From Hydractinia symbiolongicarpus (Eukaryota > Cnidaria > Hydrozoa > Anthoathecata > Hydractiniidae), in contig NC_079880.1 of NCBI RefSeq assembly GCF_029227915.1, forward strand, positions 11,869,501-11,933,500: a stretch of DNA of 64,000 bases, read 5' to 3'. The stretch's first letter is position 1. Each line of letters starts with the position of its first letter. The position numbers and the translations under genes were made by a program. Below the pieces are notes generated by a model. It ran no database searches and had not been told where the DNA came from. It saw only the letters and a list, made by a program, of their open reading frames with translations. Shown here in pieces: positions 27,473 through 39,100 of this stretch.

Positions 27473-28222
27473 ATGAAGATTCTTTATTGCTTTCTACTGT
27501 TTTGTTTAATTGGTACGTTGCTGTGTGAGCATTCAGAAAAGAAGCATGAAAAAGAAAAAGGAAGAAGAGTAAAAAGATTTGCCATTACTGCTCTTTTGGG
27601 ATCTGCTCTTATTTCTGGTGCATCTTTAATTGGAACCACAGTTACCGGATTGAAATCATCGTCGTACAGCGTGGCTGTCTCCGGTTCAGTTGAGAATTAC
27701 AGCAAATGGACATTGAAACTCCAAACATGTGAGATCAGGTCAGGTTACATGAACACACCTCTTCGAACAATCGTTCCTGGTTACAGAGAAGGATTTGCCA
27801 GTCACAAAACAGGTGATACCGCCACGGGCTCCTACGTAAGATGCACATTTGACCCAATGAATGGAGACTTGATCCATATCATGTATTCTGCTCCATATTC
27901 TTTTGATTTTCATTCCAATTGGTTAGGGTTTGCCATTTGCCCCAAAAGTAGTTCAGAATGTCGATCAATCACAGCTGACAAAATGTACTACGAGAAGACA
28001 AGGTATGCAAAGATAAAAGAATATTATCGAAGTGTCAGTCAGCTACGTACTTGTGGCACTCACTTTTGCATGACAGGAACAATGGGAACCAGCCACAAAC
28101 CAGAGTTGGATATCAGAGTATATCCAACAGATTACGAAAGCCTTTCAACAGCTGTGAAGAAATCATCTGCAAAGAGCAGATGGTCCAAAGGAGATTACGA
28201 AAGCTTTGTTAACAGCATGTAA
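27473..28222 (+). CDS. Actinoporin-like secreted pore-forming protein, copy 1
   Basis: Precursor of 249 residues encoded in one coding exon. Residues 1-18 are a hydrophobic signal peptide. Residues 19-35 are a charged propeptide ending in Lys-Arg, so the predicted mature protein begins at F36 (214 residues). This signal, propart and Lys-Arg layout is known for actinoporins. The mature chain starts with a hydrophobic, Gly- and Ala-rich amphipathic segment (36-60), followed by a beta-rich core. A Ser-x-Pro motif at 139-141 with W150 nine residues after the Pro, and a Tyr cluster at 172-178, match the phosphocholine-binding region of the family. Unlike sea anemone actinoporins, which lack Cys, it has six (86, 124, 156, 163, 194, 199). 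It also has a C-terminal tail of about 30 residues. An in-frame TAG lies two codons before the ATG. AATAAA occurs near 28,651. The family call rests on motifs read by eye; activity is not shown. Confidence 0.78.
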   Translation: MKILYCFLLFCLIGTLLCEHSEKKHEKEKGRRVKRFAITALLGSALISGASLIGTTVTGLKSSSYSVAVSGSVENYSKWTLKLQTCEIRSGYMNTPLRTIVPGYREGFASHKTGDTATGSYVRCTFDPMNGDLIHIMYSAPYSFDFHSNWLGFAICPKSSSECRSITADKMYYEKTRYAKIKEYYRSVSQLRTCGTHFCMTGTMGTSHKPELDIRVYPTDYESLSTAVKKSSAKSRWSKGDYESFVNSM

Positions 28223-29622
28223 AGAAGTTTCTTTAAAGATGACACGAAAATCCTACAATTCTTGTAGTTCTTACTTTCCCTTTCTTAATATCTCTTGTGT
28301 GCCACTCCAGATATATATTACCAATAGGTTTGCATGTAAAGAAAATTGCAATATTTTGAAGTTTCCCGTAAATTCCGTAATGAATATCTACGTTCAAAAC
28401 AAAACCCTTCTATTATGATGCATCAGACGTCGACTTTGCAATGCTAAAAAACAATGATAAAGCTTTACAACAAATCTAGCACATTTTGTAATGCGCAGAA
28501 GTAAATCGATATCAAATTTCTTTGTGTTTACATGAAGTTTGTCATATCGGGGTTGTGTGAATTGCACATGCGTTATAACTTTTTAACTTTTTAACATGCG
28601 CAATAATTTCATTTCTTTTAAAACGTGTGTATATGAATCTGTTACGGGCGAAATAAAAACACTGAATAAAGTGTAACATGTAAGCAATAATAAAGGCTAT
28701 ACCCGAGACCGAAATGGAATGTTTATTCCACCTCAAAATAAACCTTTAAGTAAAAGCTGCCTTATAGGCTGACCACAACGCAGAAAAAAGTCTATGTAAC
28801 TCCTTAAACGCAAGATATTGTAAAGTTGTGAAATTCTTGCGCTTATGTGAACTTAGCAACGTTGTCCATAGTTTTGGCTTGCAAATATATAAAAGCGACA
28901 TGATTGAATATGAACGTTAAGTTAAACGTTGGCTATAGCGCCATCGTTTTAGAAAAAAGGAAATGCAAAGAAATAAGACTTACGATTGAAAAAAAGTTTA
29001 ACTGTTTAACATTTTTTTAAATTATTTTTCAAGATTTTTAAGGATTAAAAAATGAGGATTAGATTCGTTAGTGCTAAAGTAAGTGTGAAAAAGAGCGATG
29101 ACGCCCACCATTAACATTTTTGCAAGTGAATCAAATTATTTTTGTAAAAAATCTCTTATAATAATACGGAGAGTGTATCTGTGAAGTAGAAAATAACGGC
29201 TAGAGTTTAAAGTGGATTTGGATTCAGAAGTAGTAAGAACTTTGATATTTTTAGACGTTCGGTTTTGATGTCACTATAGCTACTACGTGTTACTTTTTTA
29301 TGCAGCACACTTTAAGTTGTCAAGCAGACTCGCATTGTGCAGGAAGAAGTCACTTAAAAATTTCGAATTCTTAAAGTTTTATCTTTTACCAAGTTTTTTA
29401 TAAAAAAAACTAGCTAGCATATTTGTTTACGTTTTTTGCATAATTAAATGTGTCCCTGATGCGTAACTAATGTATTTGTCCTAAAATTCAAAATGCTACA
29501 TAAAACTGTTAACTGGCTAGGAAAAAAAATTGCTGGACAAACAGAACAATGGTTTGCTGAAGTTACAGTGATGTTATCAGTTTCACATTACTATAGTTTC
29601 TCTTTACATGTTTTTATTAAGC
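28223..29622. other. 3' flank of actinoporin-like copy 1, no gene
   Basis: 3' untranslated region with AATAAA near 28,651 and 28,665. Sequence around 28,550-28,615 (GTTGTGTGAATTGCAC, ATGCGTTATAAC, ACATGCGC) resembles 34,795-34,850 downstream of copy 2, so the gene duplication included downstream DNA. From about 29,570 it resembles 51,100 onward. No supported gene. Confidence 0.5.
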
Positions 29623-30560
29623 TTAACCCTATTCGGTCCGGGGTTTTTCGAACATACTATGACCGGGGGGGGGGGGGATTCCGCCCCCCCTCAATAACTT
29701 TTCATAGGATTGTTCAAATTGAATCAAACTTGGCACACTTATAGTACGTCATAAAAGGAACGAAATGGTGGCAAAAAATTTTTGTTTGCGTCAGCACATT
29801 TTCTGTGACGTCATCAGAGGCTTGAAAATTGTTAAAAATGCCACTATCTGCTTAAAATATAATTACTTTTGTTCTAGAGCGATTTTTTACATTCTGTTTG
29901 AAGTTTCTGAAAGCTAAATAAAAATTTTTTAACATATCTTCCGGTTTTTACATGGATCGAATAAAAAATTGCCAAAAATTGCCCGAAAATCCGTTTTCTT
30001 CCGATTTTCGGGTAAAATCCGACAAAATCGGGAAATCGGAATAGTCACGTGTCAAAGTTTTTCAAAATGATTCTTCTTGATGAAACAAAGTTGTGTTGCA
30101 AGTTTCAAGTTCTAAGGATAATCCTAACAGGAGTTATTATATTTTCCCCATTATAAGGATTTCATAGAGATTTTAGGGGTAGTTTCGAGTAATGGCCAAT
30201 ATCAAAGCCTCTGAAAGGTATGGGACCTAAAAATTTAGCATGCAGGTGTCTAATAGATAAATGTTGAAACTCAGTAAGTATCATAGCCATATAAGAAAGC
30301 AATCAGGAGTTATTAAAAAAAAACCGTCAGGGGGGGCGGAATCCGCCCCCCCCGGACCGAATAGGGTTAAATAGCTAGCTATAGACATTAAATCTCCACA
30401 ATTTAAGCATATTTAACTGGGTGTCTTAGCTACTGCTATCTAACTAAGGTTATCTTAAGGTTCATTACAAACCTACGAGTTATGTTGTTATTCCTCTATT
30501 TTTAGGTATTTATAGCTATCTTAGTAATCAAACTTCTCTTCTTTTTTGAACACGAATTAT
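29570..30560 (+). repeat. Duplicated block interrupted by a transposon
   Basis: Sequence on both sides of the 740-bp element matches 51,100-51,362 when the element is removed: CACATTACTATAGTTTCTC on the left, and AAATAGCTAGCT, TTATGTTGTTATTCCTCT and AACACGAATTA on the right. The two blocks are therefore copies of one ancestral segment. Confidence 0.7.
29627..30366. mobile_element. piggyBac-type non-autonomous element with TTAA target duplication
   Basis: 740 bases bounded by inverted repeats CCCTATTCGGTCCGGGG and CCCCGGACCGAATAGGG, and flanked on both sides by TTAA (29,623-29,626 and 30,367-30,370). A TTAA target and ends beginning CCC are marks of the piggyBac superfamily. G- and C-runs just inside each end form subterminal hairpins (GGCGGAATCCGCC at the right). 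There is no transposase reading frame, so it would have moved in trans. The related block at 51.1 kb lacks the element and has AAGCATAAATAGC at the site, supporting insertion after duplication. Confidence 0.85.
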
Positions 30561-32740
30561 GATGTAATAAGCTAGCTTTTGTGTCTGCATCTGGTGTAAA
30601 GCAGGCATTAAATCATATCAAATTTTTACCAGTTTGCTCTTGATAATATCTTGACATATGCAAATTTTTGTTTTTTAAGAGTGAGGTCATCCATTAATAT
30701 AGTAACATCGGAATTTTTTGATTACATTCTCATAGCATAAAGTTCCTGTATTTTAACTATTTAAATCTCGAATAACTTGAAAAAAAAATTTAAAAACGAT
30801 AAGAGTGAGTTGGTAATAAACTTTGTAGCCTCCGCAATCTACAAATAATTACCTTATATGCAGAAATCCTTTTAAAAAATGCAAATATGGTACAAAATTT
30901 AAATTCACTTTTTAAAAAAAGCCGAACATCCGTATTTCTTTGCATTTGACCTCCGACTTCTTATTATGATTTCTCTTGATCTAGCATTACATGTTATTGG
31001 AAATAATAAATTCTGAAATGTCAACAAAAATGTAAAAGTGTGTTTTTCGGACCAAACAAAAGTATGCGAGATTTTATTTCCTCTTTTCGAAAAGGTATGG
31101 TGTGTCAAGACATGTGTGCTACAATGAGAAGAAATTATTTGTTTGTATATACAAAAGACATATATGCGAAGTTATTAGATTAGGTTAGGTAATGGAACTA
31201 CATGTAGCTAGTTAGCTAGCTAGAAATTTCAATGTAGATGGTTATTTTCCAAAGTCTTAATGTTGATAAAAGACTTGACGTGCTGCAACATTTACTACCA
31301 TTAGTGCTTACCCTGAGGTATATAACAATCATCCTTGTTAGTTTCTTGCTATGAAAAAAATCAAGGTAAGTCATTTAACTTTTTTAATTCATCTTTTGCA
31401 ATTAAACTTGTGTAACACCAATATAATTGGTGAGCATTGAGCTGTTTTAAATTATACTAACCGGACTTGTAGGTGTAGTTTGTTTTGCATGTTCGCTTTG
31501 GCTAGGGTAGCCTACTTGCGGTAGTGCGGTCTATGATTTTATCAAAAAAAAAACTTTGCTATTTTCCTGACTGTGATGATGAGATACACTTAACTGCAAA
31601 ATTAAACCTGTGTTTACATCAATAAATGCTAATAATACTGAAGCTCATATTCTGTTTTTTCTGAAAAGTGTTGATGAAGGATGTGGTAAGACTTTTAAAG
31701 CCAACTATTTCCTGTAACTTTGAATACAATAATTCAAAAATTAAAGGCAAAACACTTTCCCCTGAGTTCAGCCTTCTCTAGCTGATAATACTTAGTTAAT
31801 TGGAGAAAAATGTCTGGAATAATTATTGTTACGTTGAACTGGTACCGTTAGAAAGTCAATTAAATGCAGCTTTTGAAACTGTTTTCACTTCTTCAGCGCG
31901 CGTTAAAGGCTACGATAAAAGCTTAGAAGGTTTCCCATATTATTACTTTTTAATGCAAACCTTTAGTCCAGATGCTTATCGTGCTCCTTTAAGTTCATTT
32001 ACACCGCCAACCGCACGCATAGCACGCCATAAGATATATAAGCTTTATTAAGAAGATAACTACACTTAAAAAATACTAGAAAGACAGTATAATATTTTAG
32101 AATAAGATTAGAAATAATAAAACTCATTTTTCAAATTTACTGATCCATGCAGTAGTTTTTGTGAAACATGTCACAGTTCGTGCGCTGACAAATAATTTTA
32201 ATACAAGTATTTTTGCAATTAATTCGCCGCTTTATTAAAAATTTAATTATTATTTCAGAATTTATTAGATTATTTTAGCAGCTTTTAAATTAATCCCACC
32301 TTCTATTTACTAGTAATTGATGATTTCTTTTAGTAATAAACTCACCAAATTTTTAAGAAATAACCTTTGAATAAATGAATGAATAAACTTAATTTGGTCA
32401 CAATTTCTATAAATTTTTGTTTGCGCACCTGTTTCCATTATAAGATTATTTAGGTGTCGTACGCCTTAATAAAAAGCGTAATTATCTTTCATACTTGTCT
32501 GCGATCTGTAGAAGACACTGTTAAAACTAACACAGTAAGTTGTCAATAAGCTACCATATTTAGATAACTCTTGCTTGCTTTTGTATGAGTCAATATTTTT
32601 ATCATTTATTTTTTGATCTGCCAATGTAACAAATGGGCTTATGCTTGTTGTTATGTTTGTAGCAATTGAGATGTCAATGATCTGACATTTGTTCCATCCC
32701 ATCCTTTTCTAGTGAAAATTCATATTATTATAGCTTAGTT
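30371..32740. other. Region upstream of actinoporin-like copy 2
   Basis: No gene with recognisable product. One 83-codon frame at 31,800-32,051 has less AT-biased DNA in its 3' two thirds than its surroundings and is listed separately. Sequence near 32,210-32,260 and 32,420-32,445 resembles DNA upstream of copy 1. The 5' untranslated part of copy 2 is expected here but cannot be placed beyond the acceptor at 32,741-32,750. Confidence 0.5.
31851..32051 (+). other. Possible coding relic or exon, unidentified
   Basis: Open to a TAA at 32,049, with mixed amino-acid use (SARVKGYDKSLEGFPYYYF, then SPDAYRAPLSSFTPP) that looks more protein-like than the surrounding AT-driven frames. It has no ATG-initiated start in good context, no recognised domain and no obvious partner exon. 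It may be a terminal exon of an unseen gene, a processed fragment, or chance. Confidence 0.25.
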
Positions 32741-32753
32741 CAATTTTTAGAAA

Positions 32754-33503
32754 ATGAGGATTCTCATCTGCTTCCTGTTGTTTTGCTTAGTTGGTACATT
32801 GGTGTGTGAGTATTCAGAGAAGAAGCATGAAAAGGAAAAAGGAAGAAGAGTAAAAAGATTTGCTATCACTCTTCTTTTGGGAACTGCTCTTACTACCGGC
32901 GCCTCGCTAATCGGAACCACAGTTACCGGATTAAAATCATCTTCCTACCGTGTATCTGTCTCTGGTTCAGTTGAGAATTACAGCAAATGGACATTGAAAC
33001 TCCAAACATGTGAGATTAAGTCAGGTTACATGAACACACCTCTTCGAACCATTGTTCCTGGTTACAGAGAAGGATTTGCCAGTCACAAAACAAGTAATAC
33101 GGCAACAGGCTCCTACGTAAGATGCACATTTGACCCACTAAATGGAGACTTGATCCATATCATGTATTCTGCTCCGTATTCATTTGATTTTCATGCAAAT
33201 TGGCTAGGGTTTGCCATTTGCCCAAAAAGTAGCTCGGAATGTCGATCAATAACGGCTGACAAAATGTACTACGAGAAGACAAGTTATGCCAAATTGAAAA
33301 AGTTTGCTCGGAGTATTAGTCAACTACGTACTTGTGGCACTCACTTCTGCATGACAGGAACGATGGGAACCAGCCACAAACCAGAGTTGGATATCAGAGT
33401 CTATCCAACAGATTATGAAAGGCTTTCTACAGCTGTGAAGAAATCATCTGCAAAAAACAGATGGAGCAAAGGCGATTACGAAACCTTTGTTAACAGCATG
33501 TAA
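32754..33503 (+). CDS. Actinoporin-like secreted pore-forming protein, copy 2
   Basis: Precursor of 249 residues, the same length as copy 1 and roughly 90 percent identical by eye. The signal peptide (1-18), charged propeptide ending Lys-Arg at 34-35, Ser-x-Pro at 139-141, W150, Tyr cluster and all six Cys are conserved. Differences cluster in the N-terminal amphipathic segment (A40L, S44T, I47T, S48T), in the loop at 114-115 and in residues 177-188. Such positions could tune membrane insertion, but this is inference. TAG AAA precedes the ATG exactly as in copy 1, after a T-rich acceptor. AATAAA lies near 33,640. The 3' end of the gene and its flank belong to the unit repeated at 42.7 kb. It lies tail to tail with the small peptide gene at 35,658. 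Confidence 0.78.
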   Translation: MRILICFLLFCLVGTLVCEYSEKKHEKEKGRRVKRFAITLLLGTALTTGASLIGTTVTGLKSSSYRVSVSGSVENYSKWTLKLQTCEIKSGYMNTPLRTIVPGYREGFASHKTSNTATGSYVRCTFDPLNGDLIHIMYSAPYSFDFHANWLGFAICPKSSSECRSITADKMYYEKTSYAKLKKFARSISQLRTCGTHFCMTGTMGTSHKPELDIRVYPTDYERLSTAVKKSSAKNRWSKGDYETFVNSM

Positions 33504-35657
33504 AATCTGTAAAAAATATTACGTTGACTGAACTGTTTGTTTTTATTCATTTTTGACCCAGTTAGACCTGCACGTTTTGTCTCATAAATCCTTCTAAGGA
33601 TTGAGGTGCACACAGTGCTTTAGATGTACCATTATCAAAAATAAACTGGACTAAAATGGTAATTGGAACTAATCTAAGTGCCAACTTTCAGAGGACTAAA
33701 TTTTCACATATACTTTGTCTTTAAGTGATGATTGAGTTAAAAATCAGATGTAATTGTAGAATTAAAAGAAGAAGAAATAATCGAAAAACCAATGTGAAAT
33801 TCTTTCTTCATTGATTTTGAAAAGAACCTGACAATAGAAGAACTGTGATAACAAACATTATGAGTAAGCAGTTAGGAAAAATTGGCAAAAACAATAGTTG
33901 ACCTAAAAATAGTACTATGCAGGCTACAGATACAAAACCGATTTTTTTGTGTCCCTTATAAGAAATAAGACAGAAAGGAAAATATACTTCAGTGCAGCAG
34001 TATTCAGTTTTCTGATAAGAGAGATAGCGCAATGGGCATAATATTTATCCAAGCGCTTTGGTCATCGCGCCGTGACAGGAAATTCGTAAAAATTAGCAAA
34101 AAAAGATTAAAAGCAACCTTCTGTGGTGTAATTGCCGAAAAAAATCGCGTTAAAACTGAAATCAAATGAGCGGATTTTCAATCGAGTAAAGTATAAAACG
34201 TCTTTGTGATTTATATTTAATTTGATTTTTCTCTAATTTCAACATTTTCGAACTTAAAATTTCATCTATTCTTGGTAATCTCATAATCTGTAGAAAACGT
34301 GATGATTGGCAGCTTGTCATTTATTTTTAATACCGCACAAAAAAAAACAAATAGATTTTGGGATAAGAAAAATCAAAGTACAGCTGTTCTTATGACGTCA
34401 ATGGTAATCTTTTAATTTCATTGTATTTTTGTAACTACAAGGAAATGGCATGTTTAAACTTGGATTCATCTTCGAATAAGACAAGGTAAATCCTTTCTGA
34501 ACGTAAATTAAGGTTTTAAAGTAGAAAACCTACCCAAACTTTTTAAATGAGCAACTGGGAAATTAGCTACCTATACACTTCATTTGACACAAGGTATATA
34601 AGTGATGCGTGCTTTTCTGAATAGAAACAATGTTTTTTAGTGAATAATTTTCAGAACGACATGACCTGCAAATAACATATTTCGTTCTGGGTAATTATTC
34701 CTGGCTGATTTTTTAGGAGACTGGTAGAGAAGAAGAAAGTGAGATTTTAAACTAAAATGAAATCCGGTTGTATTTACAACAAGTGTTTTAAACCGCGGTT
34801 GTGTGACCTGCACAAGCGTTATAACATTGCAGACATGCGCAGTAACTTTTTTAGTCTTGTTAAGCCGTCAAGTAAGCGCTAATGGCTTTGACCTAATGGC
34901 AACAAACCCTGGGGACAAAGATGGAAATATCACTTTAATAGATTTATTTTCATCAGTATAACAATGTTGTAACCAAAAATTTATTCGCCACGTGAAAACA
35001 CTGGAAGAAATTATTTCTGTGAATAGCCAAAGTTTTAATATTTTCTTGTTTTTAAGAACTAGCTGCCTGATATTGTCTTTGCGTAACAACTTTAATAAAT
35101 TTGTAATTATCAGTTCATATAACAATTGAACGCGCTTCGAAAGTAAAACATTATGTAACCGGTTAAATCCTATAAATCGTTGTATGAAATTTTAGCATAT
35201 GTATACTTAAATCATGCCTTAGCAATTTTATTTATTACTTGACGATGTAAAGTTACTTTAACTAACGAAAAGCTTCGTAAAAAAATTGTATAATCAATTT
35301 GTTATGCTTTCTTCCAATATGAAAAAATGACGAATTTTACACTTATACTTACTTTATTATAAATGAATGTATGGGTAAAGTCACGGTAGTTAAACATTGT
35401 TGTTATCGATTTCGTTCAAAACATTTTATTTCAAGTCTTTAGAAAAAAATTAACAACAAATCGTTTTGTAATAAACCCAAAACATGTTAAGAAATCAATT
35501 CATAAGTCAATAGATACGCATAATTGCCCACAACTACGAAAATTTAAAACACCTTAATAACCGTTAAGCAAAGTTACGATTAAAATAATTAAAACTTAGG
35601 CACAAAAGCAATAAAAACAACAATAATGAATACAAATTCATGTTTATTGGTTTCATT
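33504..35657. other. Spacer between convergent genes, no gene
   Basis: Shared 3' flank of actinoporin-like copy 2 and the small peptide gene. Much of it recurs at 43.0-45.7 kb. No reading frame is conserved as protein between the two copies, which argues against hidden genes. Confidence 0.6.
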
Positions 35658-36035
35658 TCATACAAATCCAATTTCAGGTGGTGGTAAAGTATGGCTTGCT
35701 CTTTTGTTTCTTCTTAGTGTTTTTATTATTCTTGTGGTTCTCCGTCTTCTTGTTGTTGTCGTTGTTGTTTTTGTTGGCCAGATCCATATTCCACCATTGC
35801 CGTCAGGGTTAATAGTACGGACTTGTGCTTCTGCGCTTTCACGAACATTAATAACGAGCACTAAAAAATATATGTTATTACAAAACAATGCAGTAAGTGT
35901 GGAAACAGTTTCTTAATGATCTTCTTTAGCGATTGTTTTGTAAGTCTTCTTTAGCATAAATTCTGAAAATTGTTGTATTATAAAGATGATGAACTTACGA
36001 GTGAAAAGAAATGCAGCAATTACTAAACCCTTCAT
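35658..36035 (-). CDS. Small secreted Thr/Arg-rich cationic peptide precursor, gene A
   Basis: Two exons on the minus strand: 36035-35999 and 35860-35658, with a 138-bp intron (donor C|GTAAGT, acceptor TTTTTTAG|TG) that splits a Leu codon. The product has 79 residues. Residues 1-24 form a signal peptide whose start is exon 1. The mature part begins about Q25 and has a Gly/Asn/Trp stretch (IWIW at 37-40), a run of six Thr (44-49), then an Arg-rich segment (about 50-66) and a Pro-rich tail. I do not recognise the family. A short, secreted, strongly basic chain suggests an antimicrobial, venom or signalling peptide, but no function is shown. Conservation of exon structure, frame and stop in gene B supports a real gene. 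A TATA box lies about 95 bp upstream, and AATAAA (minus) lies 10 bases after the stop. Confidence 0.72.
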
Positions 36036-36127
36036 GTCTCTTGTCTTAATCTAGATAAACTTCTTTAATAGATATCTAATTTGATCAGAAAGTAAAGTGC
36101 GATGAAATGATACTCAAATGCGACGAC

Positions 36128-36135
36128 TATTTATA
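36128..36135 (-). promoter_or_regulatory. TATA box of peptide gene A
   Basis: TATAAATA on the minus strand within GACTATCTAGTATAAATAGT, 93-100 bases before the ATG. The same block precedes gene B at the same distance and occurs again as an orphan inverted copy at 50,786. Confidence 0.7.
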
Positions 36136-39100
36136 CTAGATAGTCTTTCCGGTAAAGCAGCCATCATGCACTTTATCTGGTAGACTTAATTGGTATAAAT
36201 TACCATTAGAGAAAAAGAAAAATATTTGTCAGCATTTTTAGTGCCAATTATATATGACTGAGCAGAAAATTTATATCGTTGCAAATTTTTCTTGCAACGT
36301 GGTCAAATAATAGGAAAAGTAGTAAAATTCAGGGCTTTAAATTTAAAAACTTTTTCTTTAATTCCTTTTTTCAATAATACATTTCGTGCTAAAAAATACC
36401 GACCGATGTTGTGATGTTATGGACTAAACGGAGTGCCGTCCAGGCAGACAACCGAGGTTTCTATTTTCCCTAGTAACTGGTTTCCCTGGTTACCTAATAA
36501 AACATAGGAATTGCAGTATTCTGTGGCCAAAGTAGATGATCTAAGTCTTCAGTCACAAGAACATTGGTATTTGGATAAAAATACAATACAATAGACGTTC
36601 ATTACGTAGAAACCATGTCTTCAAACAATAGTAAACGTTCAATTACCTGAAGTAAAAGAATTTCTTTTCGAACAGATTAAAAACATTTTTGTAGTCCTAT
36701 TGTGCAACTTCTAAAGTTAGCCGTTGGTGAAATGGGTCTTTTTGTTATAAAATTAAACAAGCCAGTGTCAATATTACCGGAAATAAACTTGTTTTTCTGA
36801 GGAGACTCTATATTTTAGAGCTTTTGAGGACTCTACATTATTATGGCCACTTTTTGCGTTGACAAAACTACTTGAAATTATAATTTCCATATTTCGTAGC
36901 ATGCTTTCTTTCCAAAGACTACTCGTCCAGTTTAAATTGATCTATTTTATCGTACGCCCAAAAGATTAGTAAATCAGTTTGTTTGCAACATTGATTTTTA
37001 TTGAAATCGTTCAAATTTTACAATTAAACATCACAAAAAAGATATTTGACTCAAAATAATCAAGAATATTTTACGTACCAAAATAGTAACAGCAGACTAT
37101 AACTTTTGTTTCGACTTCTTAAAGCTTAAAAAGTATCAGCCATTACCAACAACAATTTTATTTTTATATTTTGCAGTGCCTTTACTACGAAATATCTTTT
37201 GGGTCTATTCTGTTGTCGTTTTGCTAGATAAAGATTTACCATTTTTATGTAAAATCATCAAAATTTCTTTAAATATTTGCAATATCAAAACATTCCTAGT
37301 CTTTCTTCAGAACTTCTTTGTCATGATAGCGTCATATGTATATTTTAACAACGGTAAGGAGACCAAAACATTCGTTCTTGTCATCAAAAATCAACATTGG
37401 CTACGTGAACCTTTGTTTAGGTAGCCGAGGCGCAGCGAAGTTCATCTCTCCTTTAAGCTTAGAAGTTTTACTGTCATCTGTAAATCCAAAGTTTAATTTT
37501 TTTAAGCTAGGCAAAAGGCTAGCAAAAAAGCAGGCAGGAAATAAATACTCAGCAGGGCATTTTCGTCGCAACTTTAAAGCAATTTAATAAAATTTGGTCT
37601 TTTCTTAGCCACTTCAGGGAAATTTTTTCTTGTTTTGAGTTTCGGGTTAATGCTACAATGTTTTAGAGGAGAATGAAGCAATAGATAGAGTAGACAATAC
37701 TATCTGTAACGCGTGCTTTAAGGCCGCTTTCCATTCTTGTAATTTTAAGACGGATGAGATATATACATTTGAAATTCTAAAATACTGTACAAATTCTGGC
37801 TGTGTTACAATTTTTCTCCCAGCTTATCTGTATTGCCATTATGTTATCTCAACAAATATCCGGTTCAACTTTTTTCCCGCCATTCTTTAAATCCACTTAA
37901 ACGTCCACTCGAATAATTGCCGTTGTTGTTTTGCTGTAACAGTACTTACTCATTTTTTGCAAATTTCATCTAAATTTTGAACAAAACAGTTTATTTTCAG
38001 GAAATTGCATTTATTCGTAATTGGCGCCATTAATAGAAATGGTGATTGAAGGAGAACGGAAATTAATCAGCTTTTTTGATTCGCCAGTTTAGAAATTGAA
38101 TTTTTTTATTCGAAGTATTTCTAGACAGAAATTTCTGCGGGGAGTAGCGTAGCAAGCGCCAGAAAGTGCAGTAAAGCAGAGCCTGTTTTCTCATTACATA
38201 GCCAAATAAATATAAGTTAAAAGTAATTAAGGTTAAGAGTATAATAAAAATTCTATACGATTTCGTCTTTATAGATATACATATCAAAAATTCTGCCATT
38301 TGATGACTATTGCCCAGTAAGTTTATCTGGTAATGTGTTGGTATATTTTTGTAAATTTCTGATTAAAGGAGAAAACATGCTTTTTTAGCACGGCTTTGGA
38401 ACTTTTGTTGTTTTCTCAAGATGGTGCCAGAAACGGAATGAAATTTTCATAAAAAGAAGTACCTAGTATATCACTATATTTTGAATGTTAGAAACCCCTT
38501 CTTTAGTTTCACTTGCATATAAAGCTAGCTAGCACAACAGTAGCAGCTTGGATAGCATAAAAATACCAATTTAGCTAGCATAAAAATACCTATTAGGTTC
38601 TTAAAATTCTTTCATGCTAGCTAGCATCATAAGATAGTTCTTTAGGTAGCTAGCTACTACACACACTGCACAGTGAGTAACATAATTCTGCTTCAATTAG
38701 GAATGTCCATCACACAGCTTATACTTGGTAGTTACATCCGTCCACAAAATATGTTGGCTCTTGGCAAATTTCAAGACAACATCAAGGACCAAAAAAACTT
38801 AGCAAAATAAACAAAAGAACCTGGCTACTTATTCTACAGTTAATACTTCCTTCTATTGACGTAGTTTTAACATTAAATGAAAGGAAGGTGGGGTGATAGT
38901 AGGTAACTAACTAGCTATATTTCTTGTTTCGGAGAAATTAAGACATTAATTAAGAAACATTTTCTGCATCATCTATATTTTTTATAATCGATTTTTTTTT
39001 AATTTCTCAGGAGTGGTTCTCGTGCAGTTGTTAACACGTACTGAAAATCTTTAAACATATCCAAAAAATCATTTTTGTGTTCAATCAGAACAACTTTTAA

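Noticed and set aside
38520..38650. GCTAGC-rich clustered words as a possible regulatory array
   Set aside because: Such words are scattered through this genome region and recur only because the whole unit is duplicated.
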